A stretch of DNA of 64,000 bases from Coturnix japonica (Eukaryota; Chordata; Aves; Galliformes; Phasianidae), in contig NC_029532.1 in assembly GCF_001577835.2 (NCBI RefSeq), positions 8,737,996 to 8,801,995 on the forward strand. Direction: 5' to 3'. A model generated the notes under the pieces. The model searched no databases, was not told the origin of the DNA, and saw only the letters and a program-made list of their open reading frames with translations. A program made the translations under genes and the position numbers. Positions 34,001 to 46,847 of the stretch are shown in pieces (within the stretch, counting starts at the first letter, position 1; each line of letters starts with the position of its first letter).

Positions 34001-36112
34001 GAGAGAAAGCTGAGGTCTTGAATGAGTTCTCTCACCCGTCTTACACTTGGTGGCCAGGATTCAGTCTTTTTTCACGTCCCCTAAGCTCTGCACCCCATAC
34101 TCCATTGGGGACAGGAGCGTAATATCCCTCCCCACTGTAAGGTAGAGCAAGTCCGAGAGTGCCTCCTTAGACCTGAATAGTATAAGCGTCTATGGGGCCA
34201 AATGGCGTGGCATCACCAGGGCTCCTGACAGGAGCTGCTGAGGTGGGTTGCTGAGCCCGCTCTCCATCAATATTTGAGCAATCCGTCGGCTAGTCAGTTG
34301 AGGTCCCGTGATTTGGAGGAAGGTTCCACGCTCACCCCTATCTACAAGAGGGGAGTAGGGACGACCCGGTAACTACAGGCCGGTGAAGTCTTCCAACCCT
34401 CTCTGTGCCCTGGGAAGATTATGTGAACAGATCCTCCGGGACAAATCTTGATCACATAAAGAACAAGCATGTGATTCGCGAGACACGCCCAGCATGGCTT
34501 CCCAGGGAAGCGTCATGCTTTAACTAATCTTTCGTGGCCTTCTATGAGGAGTGACGGCGTTGGTTGGATCGAAGGAAGGCGACCGATTGTCATTTTACCT
34601 GGACCTGAGAGCAAAAGGCCTTTGACGATGGTCCCTCCATCACATTTCCTCATCTCCAAGATTGGAGAGGAGGTGGATTGGATGGGCTGGACAACTAGAT
34701 GATAAGCAATTGGTTGAAAAGGCGCAGACAGAGGGTGGGTGTAATGGCTCCTATGTCCAGCGTGACGGCCGGTAAACGAGCGGCGTCCCTCAGGCGTCGT
34801 CTTGGCCGACCCGCGTGCTCTCTACAACTCTTTATTAATGACATCGATGGCGGATAGGGAGTGCACCCTCAGCAAGTTTGCTGCACGACACCAAGTCTGA
34901 GTGGTGCGAGCATCGATACGCGTGGAGGGAACAGTTGCCAATTCCAGCAGGGACCCTTGACAGGCCTGGAAGCTGGTGCTCTGTGAACCTAAATGAGGCT
35001 TCAACACGGCAATGTGCAAGTGTTCTGCACTTGCGGCCCGAAGAACCCCAGGCACCTGTAACAGGCTGGGAGATTGTCCTAGAGCAGCTCGCGAAAAGCA
35101 ACCCTAGGGGTCCTGTAGCATGAGAAACTTAACATGAGCCCACCAGTGCCGCTCTGGCAAGCCCGAAAAGCACAATGGGAAATCCGTGCTCCATCAGGAG
35201 AGGGGTGTCAGCAGGGATAGGGAGGGTGATCGTCCCTCTCTCTCTCTGCTCTTGTGAGGCCCCCATCTGGAGTCACTTGTGTCCAGTGTGGAAGCCTCAT
35301 ACACAAAAAGATACTGGAGATTTTTGGAAAGGGTCCACGAGGAGGGCCACAAAGATGATCAGGGGCTGGGAGCACCTCCCCTTTGAGGAACAGGCTGAGG
35401 GAGTTGCGCCGTGTGTGCAGCCGAGAAAGAGAAGTTGGAGGTGCACCTCATTGCAGCTTTCAAACTACCTGAAGGACTGACTCGGCCCAGGAGGGGAGCT
35501 AAACTACTTGCGATAAGGGCTGATAATAGCGTACTAGGGAAATGGTTTTAAGTTGAAAGGAGGGGATTTAGGTTGGAGTTCTAGGGAAAGCTTACTAGGA
35601 GGGTGGCTTCGGTTCCTGGAACAGGCTGCCAGTGAGGTGTGGATGCCCCGTCCTTGAGCGTGTTCAAGACCAGGTTGCGACGGGCCCCGCTGGGGGCAAC
35701 TGATCTAGTAAATGTGTATGTTTGGTGGCCCTGCTAGGCAGGGGGGTTGGAACTACATGATCCTTGAGGTCCCTTCCAACCCGGGTAATTCTGTGATTCT
35801 GTGATTCTGTGATTCAGATTTTTGAATATTGAATTAGAGAAGCTGCAACTGGCGTGTGAATGTAGACTTCATTTTTGTGTTTAGCAAAGTGTGGCTGATC
35901 CTGAAATAGAGACTGCTTAGATGGCATAGTTGAAATACACTGCTTCCAATTATTTTCTTCTATGACTAACATCTTTTTAAGTAGTCAGAAATTCAGTATC
36001 CCATCTCTTAAGTAAGCGTAAGTATATTTAACTAAGAAAATGAAGGAATTTAAGTACTAAAAGTCTGTATTTTTCTCATGTTTTGGTAAGTGAGCATTTT
36101 CCTGTCTTTCAG
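31026..36112 (+). other. RALGPS1: RALGPS1 intron 1
   Basis: Begins in the CpG island; most of its second half is the CR1 at 32080-35816. From 31560 to 32080 I see nothing recognisable. Confidence 0.5.
32080..35816 (+). mobile_element. Long, heavily degraded CR1 LINE with ORF1 esterase and ORF2 parts
   Basis: About 3.7 kb of CR1 in order. The ORF1 SGNH/esterase-like domain (VIVVGDSLLQGTEGPICRPD at 32098-32157) comes first. The endonuclease part follows (ENYDIV near 32884, then a SLFRRDRRGR-like block). The linker and RT come next, with a KNNKK block near 33890, EKAEVLNEF near 34008 and a degraded SKFAA-type stretch near 34873. The YCxLWSP/RATKMIRG block lies near 35340-35370, and three ATTCTGTG units end the copy at 35788-35811. 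The start is truncated. Stops and frameshifts are many and there are internal gaps, so it is dead. CpG is oddly high for so eroded a copy. Confidence 0.9.
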
Positions 36113-36218
36113 AAATTTCTCCGAAATAAATATTGAGATCCCTTCTGAAGGAACATGTTAAACCAAAGGAACTGAGAAGATGGAAACTTTGTGGAAGCTT
36201 TCCTAGCGCCTTCAGCAG
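36113..36218 (+). other. RALGPS1: Possible second noncoding exon of RALGPS1
   Basis: A 106-base block between a good acceptor (TTTTCCTGTCTTTCAG, ending 36112) and a donor (TTCAGCAG/gtacca at 36218). It carries a short ATG frame (36179) closed by TAG nine codons later, and nothing in frame with RALGPS1. Supported by splice signals only. Confidence 0.35.
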
Positions 36219-38261
36219 GTACCATGAAGTGTAGAATACATCAGAATCCTTACACTTGTCTACAGCATGATTTGAGTTAGTTCTTATAGTGGTAGTGGCT
36301 GTTTTTTGTCATTCCTTCATATATTTAGTGGTAAATGTTTTCTCTAGCAACAAGCTTTTCATCAAGTATAGCAAATGCATGGATTATTTTTGAAATGATT
36401 TTTGTTAGTTTTGTTGTGTGAAATGTGCTTTAGCTTGAAAAAAATATTGGTCTCGAGATGAAAAGATGACATGGAGGTCTCCTTTAGTATTCTGAATATC
36501 GATTATGGTTTTCTACAGTAAGTTGTTCCTGCATTAGTTTGATGACATCATGCATCATGTACATCTGTTCTTGATAAATCCTGTCTGCCTCACTGTAGTC
36601 TGCACCTTCAGTAGCAAATGACCTTTAACTATTAATAGTGTGAAGGTGGAGAAGCAATTATTTCTGCCTAACTGAACTATTCTATCATGCTGGCATTTGT
36701 AGAGAGCAGGGAGTTTGCTAAGAGTTTTTTCAGATGTATCAAAATTTTATTTGGAAGTTAGTATTTGGAGACATTCAGAGTGGAAGGAACAAATTGAATC
36801 GAGTATGTCCTCAAAAAGCAAGTAAGCAAAACTGGCAGGGACTAAGTTTAGTTGACAAAGTTGAGGTGGAATGAGAGTGTGCGCTGTGTTTCGTTTTGGT
36901 TGAAATACTTCAGTGTATACTGACTCATTTGTAACTTGGCACTTTGATTCTTCTGTGATTCAGGGTATTTGGCTTCGGCAGATGGTCCTTGCTCTGTCTT
37001 TATTAGGAGCACAGATAAGTTCTGAGTATGTGAAGAGAACAGCACTTTTCAAGCAAAGGATTGCTTTCTGTGATGCTGGTAGGAACTGCATGTATTCTAT
37101 GTTACCAAAGCGAGTTACCAGAACAGTGTTTTCTCAGGTTTTGTTTGCTAAAAGAGCTGTTCTTTATTTGTCAACATAAAAAGTAAGAATAATGGATTGT
37201 ATTTTATTCTGTGTCCATTCTGCTATGTTTGGTTAAGTCTTGAGAAAACCATAATGAGAATTAATAGTGTTTACCAAGAAACACAGCCATATCTGATTGG
37301 AAGTTTTACTGACTGATTGAGCAGAAGCTGCAGGTATTTATTTGGTTATTAATTAGTTATGAAATTCTTAAAACGCTGCTCCCCATCAGTGATGTAACCT
37401 TCATTTTTGAGTCCTGCAGCTTGTCACACAGTAGTCAAACGAGACTGTGGAACTGGCCACCAAAGCAATTTAAATCTGGGAGGATGCTTCCTGTATAGTC
37501 CTATAAAAATACCATTAACATGTTTTGAGCTAGAAATGCAGTTTGAGAATAAGGGAGTTATATAATAAATACTGCCATAATTCTGTTTTCTGGTGATTTG
37601 CAGGAATATCATGCTTGTAAACACTGTAAAACTAATCTCTGGTCAGAGGTGTTGAGTCTGAACAATGGCCTAATGAAGATGTGCAGCAAAATGGGTTGAA
37701 TGAGCGCAGAACTACCTTATTCTGTAAGTATTCATCTGTGATTGGAGTGGGTATTTTACTGTTTCTGTTTGTCTGAATGGTCTTTCAGCGTTCATTTGCT
37801 GAAAGATCTTAGAGTTGTGAAAGTAATTGTAATAGACAGTAATACTGCAGATGTTTCTTTTTCTTTGTTTGCTTTTTTGAGACTTACCTGAATTTGTAGC
37901 TCTCTCAAACACACATCTTGTAAGTCAGCAGACCTGTTTGAGGAGTACTGGCTTTTGTTAGAAAACTTCCTTTTCCTGCAGAGAAAACTGGAGCTCAATT
38001 TGGATTGCGATGGTATCAGATTCTTGGAGTTAACAGTTATTATTTATTCTTTGTTGAGCATATGTATTGTTTTTGTAGCTAGCATTGTGTCATGGTTTTG
38101 TGGTGTTAAGCTGATAAATATTTTTCACCTTTTTTTACCTTCAGTGTTACACAGTGGTGTTTATTTTTTTCCCCCCTCTTTCTATCTAATAATCTTTTAT
38201 TTTCTTACCATTTGCTAAGATGGTTGGTGGTTGTGTTTTTTTTTAACTTCAGTAATTATCG

Positions 38262-38299
38262 GTTATTCTACGTTATAAATGTTATTCTGCATTATAAAT
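38262..38299. repeat. 19-base tandem duplication
   Basis: GTTATTCTACGTTATAAAT followed directly by GTTATTCTGCATTATAAAT, two differences, then a partial third unit GTTATT. Confidence 0.85.
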
Positions 38300-39844
38300 G
38301 TTATTTTTTTCAGGTGTCATTAGGCAACCTTCTTGAGCTGCTTTTGTAAGGGTGACTCCTGCAGAATATGCATGTTGTTTGTAGTAAGGCAATCTAATTG
38401 CACATAGTAGGGAGTTATAACACCTCAACTGCGTTTCTGGAAGAAGCCAGAATATATATGTATACATACATATAGCAGTATATTGTTCATCCATTGTTCT
38501 GTGAAAGTGGGACCAACAGTCCACAGTCATTCCTTTTAGACCCTCAATAGAAGACTAAACTGGAGATTCTGATTTGATGGCCTGCTTGGTCTGGTGTATG
38601 TACTACAGTTAGGTCACCTTCACACAGTCATCTGTGGGAATGAGGATTGCTTCCAGACTCATTAATTTTAAACCAGTCATTTGAGAGGCATGAGGTGGCT
38701 TTCTCTGCTTGTGTTAGCGTCTATGTCTAGAGGAAGCCTAAAACAGCTGGAGCTAGTAATGTTCTTGAGCACTGTCTTGGCTGATCGAAATACTGCCTTC
38801 AGTGACTGTCAGCTTTTTTTGGTACAGATTCTGTCTGTTACACCTTGTTGGAAGCACAACCCATAATGACTGTGAACCTATTCACTGTGACCAGTAGTAA
38901 TCTCTGAATTCCTTCTCCTGTGTGTATGTCTTTTCCTGAGTTCTTTGTTTTGGGAACATCATAATTACAGTTGCCTTCTGGATCACATCAAATGAAATAA
39001 GCAGACATTTACACAGTCTAAGGTCTTTTTAATACTCGAATGGTCCCAAAATAATGAACATCTCTGTCCTTCGGTTTTGACTGAGGCATAGAAACCTTCT
39101 CGATATTTACACTGACATTTCTAACAGATAAATTGTCTCTAAGGCATCCAATTTATTTCTTATGCAGTGAGTTTACAGGTTCTGTTCACTCTTGCTTCCT
39201 CCTTCCCCCACCAAGAGGGTGAAAGTTTCTCTAATTAAACCATAGTCTCCTTTGTCCATATATTCACAACAGGCATCACCGAGCAGTCAAAAGTTTATTG
39301 CTCAGCAGTTTTCTAGTTATCACCATGAAGGATTCAAATCTAAAGATCTGGTTAGTTCCAGATCATTGTCTTTCCCGTTAAATGAAGAGTCATCCGAGCA
39401 TTTGCTTCATTTCCCCCCAGTTTCCTTCTCCCTATTTTTCTTGAGAAATGAAGTTGTGGTATTTATCAGAAGTGCTTGTGCCGCACTGTAATCCTCAGAA
39501 ATTCTGTCAATTTCAATTATCTCTATGTCAGTCAGTTTCTTTATTTGTACAGCCAGCTATTCCCTGATTTTGTTTGTTGTTGTGCTCTGCTTTCACCCAA
39601 ACACACTTCTTCCTTAGTCAGTGTTGAAGGCTCTCTGGTAGCAGGTTTTTTTGTTGTTGTTGTTGTTTATTTTGTTTTTTTTTTTTTACTAAAGTCCTAA
39701 GCACTCATCATTAGTTCACTGAAAAAAATGGGTGGGATAGAAAAGGGAATTTGTTGACTGCTCTGTTACTGTGGAAGTGCTGGGCTGAACTAAGAAGAGC
39801 AGTGCCAGTAGACTGTAGGATATGATCCGTCTTCTCAGCACTTG

Positions 39845-40315
39845 GTTGCATAATATCTGGACTGCTGTGTTCAGTGCTGGACTCCCTAGTTCAGGAAAGT
39901 TATAGACGTACTAGAATGAGTCCAACAAGGGTCCATGAGGATGGTTAAGGGCACTTACATCCTTCATATAATAAGACACTGATTGCTGAAACTACCTATC
40001 GTGGAAGAGAGCAGGCCCATGGGAGATGCTACCAATGTATAGAGGCACCTGATAAGAAGATGTAAATAGGATAGAAGCAGACTTTTCAATGCTACCCAGT
40101 GAATGGAAAAGAGAGGGAACAGAACAAAACTTGGGAGATTTCATCTAAGCAAGAGAAGATGCTTATTTACCTCGAGAATGGTCAAGCACTGGAATAGCTT
40201 GCCCACAAATACTGCAGAATGGTGACAATCAAAATTTGTCTGAACTTTCCTGAGCACCTTGCCCTTCTCGAGCACAGGGATTTGAACAGTTTCAGCCTCA
40301 GTGATTCTGTGAAAA
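39845..40315 (+). mobile_element. Old CR1 3'-half fragment
   Basis: Plus-strand CR1 recognisable block by block: CTGCTGTGTTCAGTGCTGGACTC (the YCxLWSP region), AGAATGAGTCCAACAAGGGTCC, GATAGAAGCAGACTTTTCAATGC, CACTGGAATAGCTTGCCCAC and a final CAGTGATTCTGTGA. Strongly diverged, hence old. Confidence 0.8.
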
Positions 40316-40928
40316 AATGAGTATTAAAGTTACGGATGTTACAGAGTCTTTGAGAGACAGTAGGATTTCTGAATTAACTTTCTACTGGAGAAGCAGTGAA
40401 CGAACATGACGATAGTTGTAGTAAATAACTCTTAATGCTAACAAGGGAATATTTATCCAGTCCTGTTCTGGATGTCTTGATTACTGGATCATAGATTAAA
40501 TCTGGCAAAGCAGTGGTGGTAGTTGCTAGTTCCTGTGATTCACAAATCTATTCCAAAATGCTTGATCTTACAGTCAAAACAATACTGCAGAATTAACACC
40601 TATGATGTTGGAAAATCTGAGTGATTAAAGTATTGTCCAGCCCTGGGTGCATTCAATTAATTGGAATGTAGAACAATTAAGAGTTGTCTTTTTACTGTTT
40701 TCACATCAACCAAGTTATGACGCTTTTTTTCCATTTTTCTAAAGAACTCTGAAAAATAGATTTTCTGAGTAATTGTGTATAAGAGCAGAACCTAGAAAGA
40801 ACTCATTTCCATTTTAATTTATTAAGAATATGCATTTGTCTTTGGTAGATTTTCTGAGTTGTGATTCCATACTGAAACAAAAAAGTTAAGGCATTTTAAA
40901 AATAGGGCTTTTAATAACTAAAGAATTG

Positions 40929-40942
40929 CTGCCGCCTAGTGG
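40929..40942 (-). promoter_or_regulatory. CTCF-type motif in RALGPS1 intron
   Basis: The minus strand reads CCACTAGGCGGCAG, matching the CTCF core at all but one position. Same orientation as the site at 745-759. Confidence 0.5.
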
Positions 40943-43924
40943 AACACTGGAAATACTGAAGTGTTCTAAAACGAATCATATTTGGCAAGAATAAGTCTAT
41001 TTTATGGTTGACACAGAATGAGACATTTTATGTAGTAGCAAAGGATGTTAGATTTTTTATTTTTTATTTTTTGTGGGGGGGGGGGAGAAGAAGTAGCTTG
41101 GATTTATTTTCTTAATTTAAGAATTGCAACTTCTTATTTCCAGTGAGAGCAGGACATGTGAGATACTCCTGCTGTCTTTTAACATCTCAACACAAAGCCA
41201 TCTTCTTTTTTATAGAGCACTTGGAACTGCAGGGGCTCTTCTGCTTTTATGGCAAACACTGCAACTACGAGTCCTTGCTGTACTATAGTGTTTCTATAGT
41301 AGGTTACTACCGTGCTTCACGGTACGTTGATGCTGATTAGTGTGGCAGGCGAGATGTCAGCTAGTTTCATTGAGAAATTTAAATGTAGTGCAGTGCTTAA
41401 CTAGAAATTACTGCTTGAGAGTTTTCCAGTGAAAATGAAAAGCTGGGTTTTAGAGGGCATATCATAAAAACAAACTGAGCTTTGAATATTGTTTCTAAAC
41501 CTACTGTTAGATATAATTCAAATCAATTGCGTACATCCATAAAACCCAGGTAGTTTGAGACCTGAATTTTGAAGTTGTTTCTTACAACTCACCATGGCAA
41601 CTACTGGCATTTGGAGTATTTGTCCTTCGTTCTTCATGATAGAACTTAGTTAAGTACACATGCACTAGAGAAGTGGAAATAGGAGAAGTGAAACAATTTT
41701 AGTAGGAGAAATCTGTCTCTTCATGATTTGGACTTGATTCTTTGGCAGCTTTTGTCAGTTGATGTAAGAACCTACTTTTCAGTTTGTTTACTCAGTAATA
41801 GTTCATGTTATTGGAAAGTATTCATATACCTTTCGGTTTGCAGTCTCCTCAATGACAGGACTCACACACAGTTAATCCAGAGAACCTTAAAAATATTTAT
41901 ATGTTTTTGTTTACATTCGTATTTCAATCTGTTGTAGACTAACAAGGCTAATGAGACATAATTTCTTAGTTAATCCTGTTCAGTCTTTGTATTTGTGCTG
42001 GTAGTAAAGCAGTGAATGGTTTAAATTCTTGCACTGAACTTAGGAACACTGCTTTTCTTCTAAACAGTGATATAGCTTCACAGACTTTTGTCACAAATCA
42101 GAATAGGATTTTATATGCTTAATTTCCATTAGTTCTTCATTGCTCATCATTAACTATATAAGATCCTTAGAAAAGAATGTGTGTGGAACTTCTAGCTTGT
42201 TCTTGACCTACTTTATCTATAGGTGGTACTGTTGCCTAAAGCATCATGAAACTTATTTTAGGAACTTCCTGGTGGAATGAGTAGGAAATACACAAGACAG
42301 CTGTCACTTAAGAAGACTTTAGTCACATAAGTGTAAAGGCTTTTAAAATCTTGTAGAGCCTAATTACTTTTTTTTTCTTGAGCTATTAGTAGGCAATTTA
42401 TCTTTGTATTTATTTTGAATACTTCAGAGTTTTTGTCTTGTACAAAATGGCTGAAATTGTTCAGTGCTGAATTATTTCAGGACACGAGCTTGTTCATATA
42501 AGACACTGTGACTAGACAATTCAACTGTCTAGATGCTCATCAGTATGCTTATCTATACATTGTATGTCATGAAAGAACAGTGTATAAAATGATGCTCTTT
42601 TCCAAAGGAAAAAGTAGACCACTTCTGCCTTTATAATTGAAAACATGATCCTTTTCCTATCCACTTTGCAAAAATCACATGGGAGGGAATGAGAAGTGAG
42701 GTTTAGATGGGTATGTGACTGGGTGGAGGCACTCAGGAAAATAAAGATAGGATCTGGTGTCTGAAACTACTAAACTCTTTAGAGGTGTTTCCGTCAGTCA
42801 GAAGTAAAGTGATTTTACAGTGCTGTTGCTCAGTGCTTCTGAAGTTTGTGTGTTGCTGTTCTCCAGGTTAGCGAGTATTCTGTTGTAGCAGGATTCAGTA
42901 ATTGCTTTTTGGAAAAATTTATGGAAATTTTCCTTTTAAAGTGCATTTGAGCTGGCATTCTGTCACTACAATGACAAAGCAGCTGTAAGTTTTTCAGATT
43001 CAGAATAATTTTGAGAATTCATTTTGTTTTTATTTTTAAGGCAATGACACTAAGCAAAGGAAATTTCAAGAAAAAAAAGCTGCATAACTACTTAGAATAA
43101 GAAAGGCAGCAAAACGTGGTTCTAGATAACCTTGATATTACTTCCCTTTCAGTCTATATTTATTAAAAAAAGAAAACAATGGAATTTGTTTACCTCTTTC
43201 AAGCCTCTAGGCTGCAGCTGGTTCTGGTGTGAGTGGTGATATGTTTCACATCAGTGGCTGAATGCAAGCACGGGGGTGCAATTATAACCACATTCTTGTT
43301 TAATCCTGTTTTCTTAATACAGTCCCACTTTTGACTTCAGATACGTTAATTGTACTAACATATTTCCATTTGTACTCTACGCCCACAGCATCTGGATATG
43401 ATTTTGTTCATGGTTCATGAAGGAAAGAAACATTCTAATGTTGAACATCTAGAGGAATAGTTGTGGAATGAAGAAGCAGGGAAATGAGTGCAGTGATCAT
43501 AAACCAAAGCTGATCATGGAACTCAGTCCTCAGGTTGTGACAACTGCCTAAAAGAATGACGGAAGTGGAATAACATTTTTTTTTTTTTTTATCTTGTTGG
43601 AGATAAATCTTGAAAACATGATCCTTTTGTTGTTACTCATTCACTTGCCTTGCTCCATGAGAGTTAATCATTCTGATGTTTGGTACCATTTTATTTTTTT
43701 CAATAAACCAAATCTGGTAACTTCCACTGATTTCAGCCAAGTTTATCAGTGTTCACATGGGGCCCTTGTGTTTTTTAATTGTCTTCACTGAACAGGTGAG
43801 CAGCTAATTTGACTATAGGAAGAAACTGTTACATCTTGATAATATACTGAAGTATGTTTTCATTTAAAAGCATGGTACATGTAAGTAAGGTTGGAAATTG
43901 GCAAATATATTTGTAGTTTAGAGC

Positions 43925-44060
43925 TCAGAATGGCCCTACTAGGTCTGATCAGACATTTGTCTATCCTGGTATTTTTTCCTCTGTCAAGAACATTAATGAG
44001 TAATCATCACCAGTGGTGGTTTGGATTATCATTCTCATGTTCTTTGAAGACGAGATGGTT
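43925..44060. repeat. Possible ancient amniote interspersed repeat
   Basis: GGCCCTACTAGGTCTGATCAGAC followed by TTGTCTATCCTGGTATT resembles the GGTCAGACCAA...CTAGCCCAGTATCCTG motif of a widespread old amniote repeat that I cannot name with certainty. Highly eroded. Confidence 0.35.
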
Positions 44061-46102
44061 TGTTGCTTTTCCTGAATGCTCTGCTAACATTCAGAATTTG
44101 TGACGTGGGACTTTCATTAGCCAGAGCTGCTATCTGTACCTCAGTGGCCTTCACAGCTGTTTTTGCATAATGAGTTTATGATCCTTGTCAAATATATATA
44201 TATCACTAAAAACAATGCAAAATTAGCTCTGGATGGTGCCTCCAGAGGGTGTAGCTTTGGTGTCACAGGTGACAAAATTGGACAAATGCAGGTAGAATAG
44301 TGGCAGAGTGGCTGTAAGTATTATTCTTGTGGTTGTTTTTTTTTAGTTTTTTTTTTTTTTCTTTCTAATTTTACTTGATTACTACAAGGAGAAGAAATGC
44401 TTACATTAAATGTATTTGTTAGTTGGCAGCAGAGAACCAACAACCTCTGTTTGGTATGTGTATTTGCACTCTGATTCATCATTTTGCTACCAGCAAAAAA
44501 TGTTAGTGCTTTTGGTCACAGATATTAAAGCATTTTTGTCTCTCCTGTAGTGATTGTTAAAATTAGCAGTAAAACTGACCTTGGGCAGCTTACAAGATCA
44601 TATACAGGCTTTTCTTTTCCCCAGTCAGAGCATTTTTGAGTCCATGCACACTGGAAAGCCTAGTAAAGAAGGTGGAGAAGGAAGAGATTAGAGTATTTTA
44701 TATGGCCATGGTGTAAGTGCCACATTTGAAGGAAATTCCATCATAAAAAACTGCTTTCCTCTGGAGTATTTCTAAGTGCTTTTAATAGGAGCAATTCCAG
44801 ACCCAAAAATAATTTGCAGTCTGTTACTGCTCAAAACAGAAATTTGTTTGTATGTGAGGTAAAGGAAATTGCTTCTTGACTAGTTTGAGACAATTCTGGC
44901 ATCATTTTCAACAGAGATACTGATTAATTTCACATGTCCATGAGATTATGTGGAGAGCTGACCTTGTGGGGTGTTAAGTGCAGTGAAAATGTCAGCTTTA
45001 CTAACTAAGCTGAAATAGAATTTATTCTGAATTAGTAAGTGCTGTGGTCAGGCTGTATGGTTGTTGGTTTGTTTTCTTCTTGTTTTGTTTTTTTCTGTCT
45101 TTTTTTTCTCTGTAGATTTGAAAATAAAGTTGCTCATGATTTCTTTTATTTACCCTTCTGTAAAATTTTCAATAAAATGAATGCTTTTGTATGTGGATGT
45201 ACAAGTTGTTGTATCTGGATAACTGATTTTATTTTGATAATTTGTGTGGGATTCTTATGAGTATCCTTGCTACCTGAATTCCTGTAGTCACATCAGTTGT
45301 TACTTCAGTTGTGCTTGTTTGGATACAGGTTTTCTTTGTGATTCTGTGGCTATGTAGCTGGAATGAATTATTTCAACCAACTAGACAGAGGTAATGTCTT
45401 TGTTATACCACTTCCTTGAGGTTTTTGTGGCCATTCAGTCTCTGGTTTCTGGAGGAAGCTTAACGTGGTATGTTATATGTGTGAAGTCCCAGGCCAATTT
45501 GGAATTGCATCTCTCTGCTTGAAGACCATTTGAAAATTCTTCCTGCGGTGGAGGGTGATGTTGGCTGGTTTTCTGTCCTAGAAAATATCCATTCTTTGTG
45601 ACCTGATATAAAATACTTTCATGCACACCTGTCTGTAAATATTAGCGGAGGTCTGAGCAGCTACTAACGTGATTTCTGTTTTCTAAGAATACAGTCAGAT
45701 TTCAATGTCCTTTTTTAAGTGTAATTAGTGCAGTCAGAAGTGATGAGCAGGGAATTGTGAGGAAACACCATTTCTTCAGTCAGTTGTTTCAATTTCTTGT
45801 CTCTAAATGTATTCTGTTATCCTACAGTTTCTAGATGAATGAATGTAGTCTTTACATAAAATCTAATTCAACTTAAACGCCAACACTTCTTCTTTTTTTT
45901 TTTTTTTAAAGCAAAAAACCAAAACATTTATTAATTGAAAGTGGAGATCAGGATTTGGCATAGCTTTCATGATACAGTCCTTTAGAATTGGTTCCTGAAA
46001 GGCAAAAGAGGATCTAACCTTTACAATTATATAGTTTCTAAGATTTTTTTCACAGAGAAAAGAATGGGAAATCATCTTTCATGATTACCTTTTGCTTTAC
46101 AG

Positions 46103-46229
46103 GAGTTTTGTTTTCATCATGTTGTACTACCAGTGCTGGCAGAGCTGAAAATTTCTGCGTCTTGGTGCGAGCATGTATAAAAGGAATGACTTCAAGGCCA
46201 ATGTGATGGTCACCTCTGCCACTCCAGAG
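46103..46229 (+). CDS. RALGPS1: RALGPS1 first coding exon (CDS from 46173)
   Basis: Acceptor TTTTGCTTTACAG ends at 46102 and donor CCAGAG/gtacag starts at 46230. Seventy leader bases precede the ATG at 46173, which opens 19 codons, MYKRNDFKANVMVTSATPE, in phase 0 with the next exon (GSSSSDS...). Human RALGPS1, as I remember it, begins [24 protein letters not shown], so the first five residues and VTSATP agree while the middle differs. The exon is too short to show in a simple open-frame scan and was found by looking for this N-terminus. It precedes the RasGEF domain. Confidence 0.85.
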
Positions 46230-46379
46230 GTACAGTTCACTGTTGGTTTTTGTTTGTTTTAATTGTATTGTTTTATCTCCATTATCAAAATGAAAGCTTT
46301 GATTTGTTTCAAAATGCAAGGAAGCACTTTTCCACTGTAGGTCATGTCAGTTGTCTTTCTTAAGAGTGATGTAAAATCA

Positions 46380-46515
46380 CTGGTGGTGTTCAAGAGGTGT
46401 CTGGACGGTTTAGTAGCTTAGTGGATAGTAATGATGATAGGAGGACAACTGGATTAGATGGTCTTGTAGGTCCTTTCCAACCTTTTGATTCCACAATTCG
46501 CTGATTCTTTGATTA
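46380..46515 (+). mobile_element. CR1 3'-end fragment
   Basis: TGGTGTTCAAGAGGTGTCTGGA, GATTAGATGGTCTTGTAGGTCC and CTTTCCAACCTTTTGATTCC are the CR1 3' blocks, ending in a degraded ATTCTTTGATT tail. Confidence 0.85.
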
Positions 46516-46847
46516 ATATTTGACAACATGGTAATTTGAGCTCTGTGGTTATAATCCTATTCTTTTGTTATTGTTGATAATGACAATTACTGATTTAGAT
46601 TAGTTTTAAATAGTATTTTTGACCATTTACTGCATAATGTACATTTCTGAAAATACCAGTATTTGCTAACTAGTTAAGAACAATGTAATGTGCCACTCAG
46701 ATATATTCCATCTAGTTGGCTTTCTTTTTTTGGGGAATAAATTTTCTTGTCTATTAGTAGTCTTTAAGATGGTGTGCATTTTAATCCTTTGGAGACCAGG
46801 CAACAGAAAAAGCGTTCTATATGATCTGTGTTCAGATGGTAGGCAGT

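Larger units (their letters stand above)
36219..46102 (+). other. RALGPS1: RALGPS1 intron before the first coding exon
   Basis: AT-rich, about 9.9 kb. It holds a 19-base tandem repeat (38262-38299), an old CR1 (39845-40315), a CTCF-type motif (40929-40942), a poly(G) run (41075-41087) and a possible ancient amniote repeat (43925-44060). No open frame in it shows a domain. Confidence 0.6.
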
